A stretch of 64,000 nucleotides of DNA from Lachnospiraceae bacterium (lineage in GTDB: Bacteria > Bacillota > Clostridia > Lachnospirales > Lachnospiraceae). Location: NCBI GenBank assembly GCA_019421365.1, contig JAHZFJ010000003.1, positions 62,001-126,000 of the forward strand. The letters run 5' to 3'. The notes below the pieces were generated by a model. That model had not been told where the DNA came from and made no database searches. It saw nothing but the letters and a program-made list of their open reading frames with translations. The position numbers and the translations under genes were made by a program. Positions 25,705 through 33,778 of this stretch are shown here, in pieces; the stretch's first letter is position 1, and every line of letters starts with the position of its first letter.

Positions 25705-26850
25705 ATGATTACTGGAAGTAAAGAATTAATTCGTGATATTAATAGTAACCTTGTATTAACTCAAATCGTTAACTATAGTCCAATATCAAGATCCACAATA
25801 GCAAAAAAATTAGGTCTTACCAAAGCAACCATATCCGCTATTGTTGCCGACCTATTAGTAAAAAAACTTGTAGTAGAAATAGGTAGTGACGACACAAGCT
25901 TAGGTCGAAAACCAATCCTCTTAAGTTTTAATCGTAAAGCTGGATATGCTGTATCTGTTGATATTGGTGAGCAGATGATCTCTGCCCTAATTACTGATTT
26001 ACAAGGTGATGAACGTCAGTTAAAGCAAATTGCTACACCAAAGAATAGTTCTGATTTGTGTCCTGCATTAATTGAATTACTTAGATCTATGACCACTGAC
26101 ATCTCTGAACGTCCATATGGTATAGTTGGTATTACTTTAGGGATTCATGGTGTCACTTCAGATAATGTAATTCATTTTACTCCTTATTATGATTTTACAA
26201 GTTGTAATCTTATCAAGGCATTAGAAGAGAATTTTCATACAACTATATTATTAGAGAATGAGGCTAATCTATCTGTAATTGGTGAGAAAACCTTTGAATA
26301 TGACTATCCAAACATCGCTAATATCAGTGTACATACTGGTGTTGGTCTTGGTATCATTATGAACAATACCCTATATGCTGGTAGCAAGGGTTATGCTGGC
26401 GAAATCGGCCATACAATTGTTGACATAGATGGTAAACCTTGCCCATGTGGTAACCGAGGTTGTTTGGAACAATATGTTTCTGAACGAGCATTATTACAAG
26501 TACTAGCTGCAAAAAAAGGTCTTGAACATATAGATTTTGCATCGTTTTCTGAGCTGTATCATCAGAAAGATTCTGATGCACTTTCCATAATGGATACCTT
26601 TGTTCGCTATATGACTATATGCGTGAACAACGTTCTTACTATGTTCAATCCGGATCTTGTTATTGTTAATAGTCGATTTATTGTATTAGATCCCCTATTG
26701 TTAACTCGAATTATTGATAGCTTGTCTAGCCGTATGAATAATTATCAAAAGATTGTTCCTTCCGTTCTCCAGGAAGGCTCTGTTTTACTTGGTGGTATCA
26801 GTGTAACTGTAAGAAGTTTCTTAGGCGTAGACGTCTCTATGATTCACTAA
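25705..26850 (+). CDS. ROK family transcriptional regulator (NagC/XylR-like)
   Basis: A 381-residue protein. The N-terminal winged helix-turn-helix (residues 15-60, SRSTIAKKLGLTKATISAIVADLL) is followed by a ROK sugar-binding/kinase-fold domain. GYAGEIGHTIV and the zinc-binding CPCGNRGCLEQYVS (about 245-265) are the ROK signatures. Family members repress sugar uptake and breakdown genes and release DNA on binding a sugar. No sugar transporter or hydrolase is adjacent, so the target is unknown. GGAGG lies about 8 bases before ATG 25705. It is monocistronic with a terminator. Confidence 0.92.
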   Translation: MITGSKELIRDINSNLVLTQIVNYSPISRSTIAKKLGLTKATISAIVADLLVKKLVVEIGSDDTSLGRKPILLSFNRKAGYAVSVDIGEQMISALITDLQGDERQLKQIATPKNSSDLCPALIELLRSMTTDISERPYGIVGITLGIHGVTSDNVIHFTPYYDFTSCNLIKALEENFHTTILLENEANLSVIGEKTFEYDYPNIANISVHTGVGLGIIMNNTLYAGSKGYAGEIGHTIVDIDGKPCPCGNRGCLEQYVSERALLQVLAAKKGLEHIDFASFSELYHQKDSDALSIMDTFVRYMTICVNNVLTMFNPDLVIVNSRFIVLDPLLLTRIIDSLSSRMNNYQKIVPSVLQEGSVLLGGISVTVRSFLGVDVSMIH

Positions 26851-26851
26851 T

Positions 26852-26892
26852 AAAAGGTTGAAACACCAACTCTATGGTGCTTCAACCTTTTA
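26852..26892 (+). terminator. Bidirectional terminator between ROK regulator and mrp
   Basis: AAAAGGTTGAAACACCA and TGGTGCTTCAACCTTTT pair around ACTCTA with one mismatch. It can end both convergent genes (stops at 26850 and 26910). Confidence 0.88.
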
Positions 26893-26909
26893 TTATTTTA
26901 ATTGAATAA

Positions 26910-27749
26910 TTACTTCACTAATTTACTCTCTAACTTCGTTACTGCATCTTCTAACCAGTCAGCTTCAATCTCTTCTATTCTTCCTGCATCTACTTTTTTC
27001 GCAATTTCCGGGTTTATTGGAATCTTTGCTAATACTTCTAAATCATACTTCTTAGCAATATCTTCTACATGACTTTCACCAAAGATGGATAATTTCTTGC
27101 CACAATCGTCACACTCATAGTAGCTATAATTTTCGACTAAACCTAATATAGGTACTCCCATTGTCTTTGCCATGTTAACTGCTTTCGCTACAATCATAGA
27201 AACTAACTCTTGTGGTGATGTTACGATAATGATCCCATCGAGTGGAATAGATTGGAATACAGTCAATGGTACATCCCCTGTTCCTGGTGGCATATCAACA
27301 AACATATAGTCAACATCTCCCCAGTTTACTTCGGACCAGAATTGTTTTACCGTACCTGATATTACAGGTCCTCTCCAAACAACAGGTGTTTCTTCATTAT
27401 CTAAAAGCAGATTGACAGACATTATTTTCGTCCCCATCTTAGTTTCTGCCGGAATGATTCCATGTTCATCTGCTAATGCTTTCTCATGTACACCAAATGC
27501 TTTAGGTATAGATGGACCAGTTACATCTGCATCAAGTATTGCAGTATCATAACCTCTACGTCTCATTAATACAGAAAGGCATGAAGTAATTAAGGATTTA
27601 CCAACACCACCTTTACCACTTACTACACCGATTACTTTCTTTACATTACTATATTCATTCGACTTCTCGAAAAGTTCTTCTCTAGATGGCTTTCTAGAAG
27701 CACAGTTTGAAGAACAAGACGAGCAGTTGCTTGTACAATTTTCACTCAT
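26910..27749 (-). CDS. mrp: Mrp/NBP35-type ATP-binding iron-sulfur carrier
   Basis: A 279-residue P-loop ATPase of the Mrp/ApbC/NBP35 family that carries and transfers 4Fe-4S clusters. The N-terminus has Cys5, 9, 12 and 16 (CTSNCSSCSSNC), the NBP35-like cluster site. The deviant Walker A VVSGKGGVGKS is at about 40-50, DMPPGTGD is the Walker B/switch region, and a CDDCGKK pair lies near 205. Length fits. GGAG supports ATG 27749 over the in-frame ATG 27770. Confidence 0.93.
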   Translation of the reverse strand: MSENCTSNCSSCSSNCASRKPSREELFEKSNEYSNVKKVIGVVSGKGGVGKSLITSCLSVLMRRRGYDTAILDADVTGPSIPKAFGVHEKALADEHGIIPAETKMGTKIMSVNLLLDNEETPVVWRGPVISGTVKQFWSEVNWGDVDYMFVDMPPGTGDVPLTVFQSIPLDGIIIVTSPQELVSMIVAKAVNMAKTMGVPILGLVENYSYYECDDCGKKLSIFGESHVEDIAKKYDLEVLAKIPINPEIAKKVDAGRIEEIEADWLEDAVTKLESKLVK

Positions 27750-27942
27750 AATTTCGTCTCCTATTCTCATATATTATTAATTGGTATAGACAATTTATCC
27801 TAACTAATATATACGAATACAATTATACTACAGCACTTTCTAAATTACCATACTCCCATTGGAAATGTTGCGAAATTTGACTTTCTATTTTACACATACC
27901 TGTAGTTTTTATTAAATTCTTGTAGCATTATCGCACTTTATG

Positions 27943-27951
27943 TGATATAAT
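27943..27951 (+). promoter_or_regulatory. Extended -10 promoter of the sigma-A gene
   Basis: TGATATAAT (TGn before a perfect TATAAT at 27946-27951). No good -35 at 17 bases, as allowed for extended -10 promoters. The start point near 27958 supports translation from 28034. Confidence 0.6.
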
Positions 27952-28033
27952 GCTATTTGGTGATATTTTCGCCCATTTATGGGATTATTATATACAATGT
28001 TCGCTTACAACCAAGAAAGGACAGATACTAATA

Positions 28034-29152
28034 ATGAGTGATTTAATTAATAGTTTCGAGGAGAAGTTAAAAGAATTAGTTTCTCTTGGCAAAAAAAACA
28101 AAGGGATTCTTGAAGTTGAAAGAGTTAACGACTTCTTCAAGGAGTTAAATCTTGATGTAAACCAAATTGACAAGATTTATGAATATCTTGAAAATCATAA
28201 TATTGCTGTTATCAATCTAGTAGATGATGCAGATGAAGAACCAGATGAAGATCTTCTTCTTGAATTAGAGAATGACGAAGAAATTGCATTGGTTGATGAT
28301 CTCGCTAATACCGCTAATGTTATGAGTGATGACCCAGTTAAACTTTATCTAAAAGAAATTGGTAGCTATCCACTTCTTTCAATTGCTGAAGAAATTGAAT
28401 TAGCTAAGAAAATTGAGCAAAACGATGAGATGGCCAAACGAACTCTAGCAGAATCTAACCTCAGACTTGTTGTAAGTATTGCGAAACGTTATGTTGGTAG
28501 GGGCCTCTCTTTCCTTGACCTAATTCAAGAGGGTAACCTTGGTCTTATCAAAGCTGTTGATAAATTTGACTATACAAAAGGATACAAATTCAGTACGTAT
28601 GCCACTTGGTGGATTCGTCAAGCGATTACAAGATCAATTGCTGACCAATCTCGTACTATCCGTATCCCTGTACACATGTCCGAAGTTATTAATAAAACAT
28701 ACCGCGTTTCTAGAAGTTTATTACAAGAGTTAGGACGTGAACCTACGGAACAAGAACTTGCAGATGCTATGAACATGCCTTTAGAAAAGGTTCGTGAAAT
28801 CCTTAAAGTTTCTGCAGATCCAATTTCTCTTGATACTCCTATCGGTGAAGAAGACGACAGTCACCTTGGTGATTTCATTCGTGACGAAACTATCGTTGGA
28901 CCAGAAGATGCAGCCGCTTATTCTGTATTACAAGATCAGATTTCTAAACTTCTTGATACCTTAACAGAAAGAGAACAACGTGTATTAATACTACGTTTTG
29001 GTCTAAAAGATGGACGTACAAGAACTCTAGAAGAAGTAGGTAAAGAATTCAACGTTACAAGAGAACGTATTCGTCAAATCGAAGCAAAAGCTCTTAGAAA
29101 ATTAAGACATCCTAGCCGCGCAAGAATGCTAAAAGGCTACGAAATTATATAA
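28034..29152 (+). CDS. rpoD: RNA polymerase primary sigma factor (sigma-70/sigma-A)
   Basis: A 372-residue housekeeping sigma factor. Residues 1-70 are region 1.1-like; region 1.2 includes DPVKLYLKEIGSYPLLS. Region 2 contains NLRLVVSIAKRYVGRGLSFLDLIQEGNLGLIKAVDKF and the -10-reading YATWWIRQAI. Region 3 follows (RVSRSLLQELGREPTEQELA), and region 4 ends with the -35-binding helix TLEEVGKEFNVTRERIRQIE. It directs most transcription; the near-consensus promoters in this window are its type. The start is ATG 28034 with AAAGGA upstream; the longer frame begins inside the promoter. It is monocistronic here; dnaG is not adjacent, unlike many Firmicutes. Confidence 0.96.
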   Translation: MSDLINSFEEKLKELVSLGKKNKGILEVERVNDFFKELNLDVNQIDKIYEYLENHNIAVINLVDDADEEPDEDLLLELENDEEIALVDDLANTANVMSDDPVKLYLKEIGSYPLLSIAEEIELAKKIEQNDEMAKRTLAESNLRLVVSIAKRYVGRGLSFLDLIQEGNLGLIKAVDKFDYTKGYKFSTYATWWIRQAITRSIADQSRTIRIPVHMSEVINKTYRVSRSLLQELGREPTEQELADAMNMPLEKVREILKVSADPISLDTPIGEEDDSHLGDFIRDETIVGPEDAAAYSVLQDQISKLLDTLTEREQRVLILRFGLKDGRTRTLEEVGKEFNVTRERIRQIEAKALRKLRHPSRARMLKGYEII

Positions 29153-29170
29153 TGTGAGTAATCTAACATT

Positions 29171-29386
29171 ATTTTGTAAAAGTAGTATTCAGTCTGTTTT
29201 TTAGCAACTGAATACACTCACACGCCAGCAATAAAAACACTCTCCATTCCGTTGTATGCCACTGTCGGTTATTGTATATCCGCCCTTGGCACACGACTCT
29301 ATGGAGAGTGTTTTTTTGATGTCGCATTTCATTGTATTCAGTTACTAAAAAACTATATAAATGCAACAAAGGGGCTTTTACAAAAT
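29171..29386. repeat. Nested inverted-repeat element downstream of rpoD
   Basis: Three nested pairs of arms share one centre: ATTTTGTAAAAG at 29171-29182 with 29375-29386 (12 perfect), 29197-29216 with 29333-29352 (20 bases, one mismatch), and AAAAACACTCTCCAT at 29233-29247 with 29301-29315 (15 perfect). A TGCCA/TGGCA pair lies inside. The region also probably ends the rpoD transcript, since the 15-bp stem is followed by a T run. It has no convincing gene; the 66-codon minus-strand frame inside follows the repeat. Confidence 0.75.
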
Positions 29387-29487
29387 CATATGTTACTACA
29401 TACCTATATAATTTCTTAAATACTCTATTATGTAGGAAGGCCGATCACATTTATTTGCTTTGTTTTCGGCCTTATCGTTCCTATCTT

Positions 29488-30621
29488 TTACCCTTTCACT
29501 AACTTACCTTGGTACATCTTCTTTTCTACAATGTTGATGCCAAATTTCTTTTGGTATTTCTTTAGGAGTGGTAATTCTTCTTTCGTTACGATTAGTACGC
29601 TTCTTCCAGGTTGTCCATTTCTTCCGGTACGACCTGCACGGTGTAGGTACTCCATCTCATCTTCTGGAATTGATATATGGAAAACTGTATCTATACCATC
29701 AAAGTGTAAACCTCTAGCAGCTATATCTGTAGCTATTAGATAGTTAATCTTATTGGCACGGAATTGTTCTATCACACGTTTTCGATCCTCTTTAACATTT
29801 GAACCATGTAAGCATTCTGCTTTTAACCCTTGATATACTAATTTGTAAGTTGCTTCTTCAATATCACTTACTTTATTAATAAATATCATTGCTCTTTTGG
29901 TCTTCATAATTCTAGTTAATTTACGTAAGACCTCTAACTTATCTCTACGTTCAACAACAAGACAGATATGCTCAATATTGTTAGGGATTGTCTGTGTCTT
30001 CTCTGTCTTAATTACTTTAACCTCTTTCATCATATCCATTGCGACTTCTGTTGCTTTCTTCGTTACACTAGCTGAGAATACCAATAACTGGCGATCTTTC
30101 ATCGTACACTTAATTACTTCTTGAACGCCCTTTATATTATCTGGGTTTAATAGCTTGTCTCCTTCATCGATAACAATTGTCTTAACTGTATGCGCTGCGA
30201 TCTTTTTCTTCTTAATCAATTCATGTATTCTTCCCGCAGTACCAATAATAATCTGTGGTTTTTCTTTTAGCTTTTCTATCTGTCTCATGATATTTACATT
30301 ACCAATGATAACTGCAGATTTTAATTCGATACCTGAGTTTTTTGATAGTCTTTCTACTTGTGCGTGTACTTGCATCGCTAATTCATGTGTTGGTACTAAT
30401 ATTATTACTTGATTTGTCTTCTGGATCTCTCTATACTTTTCAAAAATAGGAACAAGATACGCGAGTGTCTTCCCTGATCCAGTTTCCGATTCAGCTATCA
30501 CATCTTTTCCTTCTATTATAATAGGATACACAAGTTCTTGAACCCTAGTTGGCTCCGTTATCTTCTCTACCTCTAACGCTTTCACTAATTGGTCCTGTGT
30601 AATTAATTCACTAAACTTCAT
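29488..30621 (-). CDS. DEAD-box-type RNA helicase with variant motifs
   Basis: A 377-residue two-domain helicase, about the minimal core length with no C-terminal extension. Q motif and F-x17-Q region at the start; motif I SETGSGKT; motif Ia PTHELA (usual PTRELA); motif II is DEGD instead of DEAD; motif III is SAS instead of SAT; motif V ATDIAARGLH; motif VI HRAGRTGR. The ATPase residues are kept, so it should be active. Such small enzymes remodel rRNA or mRNA. No standard ribosome binding site sequence is obvious before ATG 30621 beyond AAGGATTAA. It is monocistronic. Confidence 0.88.
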   Translation of the reverse strand: MKFSELITQDQLVKALEVEKITEPTRVQELVYPIIIEGKDVIAESETGSGKTLAYLVPIFEKYREIQKTNQVIILVPTHELAMQVHAQVERLSKNSGIELKSAVIIGNVNIMRQIEKLKEKPQIIIGTAGRIHELIKKKKIAAHTVKTIVIDEGDKLLNPDNIKGVQEVIKCTMKDRQLLVFSASVTKKATEVAMDMMKEVKVIKTEKTQTIPNNIEHICLVVERRDKLEVLRKLTRIMKTKRAMIFINKVSDIEEATYKLVYQGLKAECLHGSNVKEDRKRVIEQFRANKINYLIATDIAARGLHFDGIDTVFHISIPEDEMEYLHRAGRTGRNGQPGRSVLIVTKEELPLLKKYQKKFGINIVEKKMYQGKLVKG

Positions 30622-30773
30622 TTAATCCTTACTCCAATCTACTGTATAATAACTTTTATTAATTATTCTAACACTAATCGTAACTATTGTCTAAAGTTTT
30701 ATCTTTTCAAGCACGTTATATATTTTTAATATTTTATTAAGGAAAGTTTTATGTTCTTTCATATAGATACTGT

Positions 30774-30785
30774 ATGTGGTATAAT
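30774..30785 (+). promoter_or_regulatory. Extended -10 promoter of the plsC leader
   Basis: TGGTATAAT, with TATAAT at 30780-30785. The start would fall near 30792, at the beginning of the first hairpin of the leader. Confidence 0.55.
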
Positions 30786-30787
30786 GT

Positions 30788-30945
30788 AACTTATCGGAAG
30801 GAAATCAAGCACGAGCAAAGCAAGTATTTGATTGCACCCGATAAGTTAGCGATAGAACGAAGTTCTAGAGCTTTATCAGGTCACGTAGTGATCCTGATAT
30901 ACTTAGAGATTACATTCCATGTAATCTCGTAACTCCGCAAGGAGT
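30788..30945 (+). ncRNA. Multi-hairpin structured leader upstream of plsC
   Basis: Between the promoter and the plsC gene lie at least five hairpins in a row. They are ACTTATCGG with CCGATAAGT (30789-30846), GAAC-GAA-GTTC, TATCAGG-TCAC-GTA-GTGA-T-CCTGATA (30874-30899), GAGATTACAT-TCC-ATGTAATCTC (30906-30928), and ACTCC-GCAA-GGAGT with a GNRA tetraloop (30932-30945). No T run follows the last stem, so it is not a simple terminator. It matches no riboswitch class I recognise. It could be an untypical leader, an independent small RNA, or an intergenic repeat. Confidence 0.5.
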
Positions 30946-30989
30946 CTACGTTATAAAGACTTGAGTTCAAAAGAAAGCGAGCGAACATA

Positions 30990-31742
30990 ATGAGAAGAAT
31001 TGCATTAATGGTATTACGAAATCTCTTTGTACTTCCTTTTTGGTTATATCATATCACTAAATATGGTAACCACTTTGAGAAATACGATGCAAATACACGT
31101 TATTCTTATTTACGTAAGGTAACGAAACGTGCAAATAAATCAGGCCGAATAAAAGTTGAATGTGACGGCCTTGAAAACTTACCACAAGAATCGGGATATA
31201 TCCTCTTTCCTAACCACCAAGGTCTATTTGATGCACTAGCATTTATAGAAACACATGAAAGACCTTTCGCAGCAATCATGAAGAAGGAAGTGAAAGATAT
31301 CTTCCTGATTAAACAAGTTATTCAACTTCTTCAATGTCTAATTATTGACCGTGAAGATGTAAAACAATCCATGACTGTCATTCACAACATGGCAAAAGAA
31401 GCAAAGACAGGCCGTAATTTCATTATATTTGCTGAAGGTACGCGTAGTAAAAGAGGAAATTACATTGGAGATTTCAAACCTGGTACTTTCAAAAGTGCTG
31501 TTTATGCCAAATGCCCTATTGTACCTGTAGCTCTACTTGATTCTTACAAGGTATTTGATACAAATTCTATAAAGAAAGTAACTGTTCAGATTCATTATCT
31601 TGAACCTCTTTATTTCGAAGATTACAAAGATCTTAAAACAGTTGAAATAGCAGCTATCGTTGAGAAACGCATCACTGATGCAATTGCTAAAGCTGAGGCT
31701 GAGCGAGGTAATGAATATATTATTACTAAAGCTGAAAAATAA
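30990..31742 (+). CDS. plsC: 1-Acylglycerol-3-phosphate O-acyltransferase (PlsC-type)
   Basis: A 250-residue membrane-associated acyltransferase making phosphatidic acid. An N-terminal hydrophobic segment anchors it. The catalytic HX4D motif is in PNHQGLFDALAF and the acyl-acceptor-binding motif is FAEGTRSKRG; a later PIVPVALLDSYKV completes the family signature. Length is typical. The ribosome binding site before ATG 30990 is poor (AAAGCGAGCGAACATA), unlike most genes here, and the gene follows an extensively structured leader, so translation may be regulated. Confidence 0.92.
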   Translation: MRRIALMVLRNLFVLPFWLYHITKYGNHFEKYDANTRYSYLRKVTKRANKSGRIKVECDGLENLPQESGYILFPNHQGLFDALAFIETHERPFAAIMKKEVKDIFLIKQVIQLLQCLIIDREDVKQSMTVIHNMAKEAKTGRNFIIFAEGTRSKRGNYIGDFKPGTFKSAVYAKCPIVPVALLDSYKVFDTNSIKKVTVQIHYLEPLYFEDYKDLKTVEIAAIVEKRITDAIAKAEAERGNEYIITKAEK

Positions 31743-31754
31743 GTAAATCACCAA

Positions 31755-31793
31755 AGATTCCCCAGTTGATGTTAGTATCAACTGGGGAATCTT
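31755..31793 (+). terminator. Bidirectional terminator after plsC
   Basis: AGATTCCCCAGTTGAT and its perfect 16-base complement pair around GTTAGT, with T run on the plus strand. The convergent gene stops at 31828. Confidence 0.9.
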
Positions 31794-31827
31794 TTATCTA
31801 TATATTATGGAGAGTGGAAAATATCTA

Positions 31828-33765
31828 TTAGTTTAATTCTATAATAAATTTTACACTGCTTTTAAATTCACTGTTTGTATCTGTGAATGTTGTATATTTA
31901 CTTGCTGCATCTTGTAGATCATCAAACTTATCAATCACATCGCCCAATTTACCATCAACTGCATCAATTAACTTAGAAACACCTTCACGGTTGAATTCTT
32001 CCATTCCTTCTTTGAGAGTCCTACCCCCATCTGCTGCTGACTTAACACCGTCATCTAATTTAGAGCTTGCATCGTTTAATTTTGGTGTAGCACTCTTGAT
32101 TTTTGAACTTGCCGTGTCAAGGCTTACGCTACCATCATATAACTGCTTTATACCTGAGCTGAGATTTCCAGATGCAGCATTTAACTTATTAGCTCCCTCT
32201 AATAACGTTTTACTTCCTGTCTTCAATTCTCCCATAGCAGTTTGTAGAGATTTTGCTCCATTCTTCATCTTAGTAAGTCCTGATGATAGTGTTGTAGATC
32301 CATCTGCTAGTGAAGAGGCTCCAGTAGCAGCTTTTGACAAGCCTGCTTCAATTTGCGTCCCACTAGCTGTTAATCCCTCTGCAATTTGTTTTTGTCCAGC
32401 TGTATTCTTTTCAAGCATTCCAACAATTGATTCATCTACACCTGCTGCCTTTAACGCTGCTATAATCTTTTCATTGTTCTCAACTGTTGCTGAAAGAGTT
32501 GCATATGCCTCGTTCTCAGCTTGCTTACCAACTTCTAATTGTTTTAATACTGTATTAAGAGAGTCAGCACCACTCTTAATAGTACCAGCACCTGTTTCCA
32601 ATGCATCAAAATTAGTAACAAGGGAATCTACACCTTCACTTGCTTGTGCTAAACCTGAATTAAGAGATTTCGCTCCAGTTGCAAGACTTGATACTCCTTT
32701 TGTTAATTCTCCTGCACCATTGTATAAGGTCTTAATACCTGATGTGACCTTAGATACACCAGCGATATATTCATCAAGACTACTTGTTAAGGTTGTAACT
32801 CCTTTTGTATAATCTCCAGTCTTATCCTTTAATTCATCTAATCCATCTGATAAATCAGATGATCCATCAACTAATTTCTTAGAGGCATCTGCTAATTCAT
32901 CCATTGAATCGGCAAGATCCTTTAGTTGATCCGTATCATCTAGATTTATTTCATTTAATAGATCAGCTGTCATAACGTTTAATACTGTTATTGGTTCATA
33001 ATTAGTTACATCTGCTGTAATTGTAATAGAACCAGGCACTTTAGTTTCATCTCCTAATGCTAAACTATCTTTTAAACCAGGCATTGCGACACCAACAATA
33101 GCATATTTATCCCCATCAGAGATCACTTTTGCATTCTCTGCTGTAACATTGGCGAAGTTATCTGTTTTTAACATAGTGGCTGCTACTACAGTGAATGGAG
33201 TATACATATTGCTTCCTGCTACCTTGGAATTGTTTTCATAAGTATATTCAATGCTTAACTGACCACTTTTTCCTTCTAGCTCTGATGGCCCAATCTCTAC
33301 ACCATCTAATTTATAATTAGCCTGTATCGTAACAGGTAATTCGGCATCTGTTGTTCCTTGGTAATAGATATCATTTCCATTTGCCTGCCATACGAGTTCA
33401 CCATCAGCACCTTGTGTAAATGTTTCATCGCCTTTCACATTAACAATATCATTCAAAGTAGTTTTATCAGTAATAGTTGCATCTCCACTAAAGTTCTTAA
33501 TCCAATCACTAACGATTATTTGGCTTACTTGACCAGTTGCATCAGCCTTTGCATACACAGTTTCCTCTTTTTCAATACCTTCACCAGTTCTTGTAACCGC
33601 TCCATCTGTAGTTGCTACCTCATTTACAATTTGATTATAGCTTTCATTGGATAATACATTCTTATATGCGCTAGCATTCACTGGCATCTGAGTTGCCCCA
33701 AAGATAGTGGTTACTCCTAATGTTCCAATAATAACGCTAGTTGCTATTTTCTTATTCATATTCAT
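31828..33765 (-). CDS. Secreted LxxG-heptad-repeat protein partnered with MMPL transporter
   Basis: A 645-residue exported protein with a signal peptide (residues 1-32, hydrophobic core VIIGTLGVTTIFG then ASA). Residues 35-280 are a beta-rich region of unknown type. Residues 285-600 are a long row of heptads with Leu at 4 and Gly at 7 (LVDGSSDLSDGLDELKDK-like), the xxxLxxG repeat found in YhgE/Pip-type proteins and MMPL-associated proteins, predicted as coiled coil. It has no LPXTG motif or transmembrane tail. AAGGAGG precedes ATG 33765. It begins 13 bases past the MMPL gene stop, so it is in the TetR-controlled operon and probably works with the transporter in the envelope. Confidence 0.82.
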   Translation of the reverse strand: MNMNKKIATSVIIGTLGVTTIFGATQMPVNASAYKNVLSNESYNQIVNEVATTDGAVTRTGEGIEKEETVYAKADATGQVSQIIVSDWIKNFSGDATITDKTTLNDIVNVKGDETFTQGADGELVWQANGNDIYYQGTTDAELPVTIQANYKLDGVEIGPSELEGKSGQLSIEYTYENNSKVAGSNMYTPFTVVAATMLKTDNFANVTAENAKVISDGDKYAIVGVAMPGLKDSLALGDETKVPGSITITADVTNYEPITVLNVMTADLLNEINLDDTDQLKDLADSMDELADASKKLVDGSSDLSDGLDELKDKTGDYTKGVTTLTSSLDEYIAGVSKVTSGIKTLYNGAGELTKGVSSLATGAKSLNSGLAQASEGVDSLVTNFDALETGAGTIKSGADSLNTVLKQLEVGKQAENEAYATLSATVENNEKIIAALKAAGVDESIVGMLEKNTAGQKQIAEGLTASGTQIEAGLSKAATGASSLADGSTTLSSGLTKMKNGAKSLQTAMGELKTGSKTLLEGANKLNAASGNLSSGIKQLYDGSVSLDTASSKIKSATPKLNDASSKLDDGVKSAADGGRTLKEGMEEFNREGVSKLIDAVDGKLGDVIDKFDDLQDAASKYTTFTDTNSEFKSSVKFIIELN

Positions 33766-33778
33766 AATAAATACCTCC

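Noticed and set aside
29169..29369. 66-codon minus-strand frame after rpoD
   Set aside because: It lies wholly inside the nested inverted repeat and its sequence follows the repeat rather than coding constraints.
30788..30989. T-box or known riboswitch before plsC
   Set aside because: No AGGGTGG T-box motif and no match to a riboswitch core I know; left as an unassigned structured leader.
31883..32812. 309-codon plus-strand frame opposite the LxxG protein gene
   Set aside because: It is the mirror of the repetitive heptad coding region on the other strand, with no ribosome binding site.
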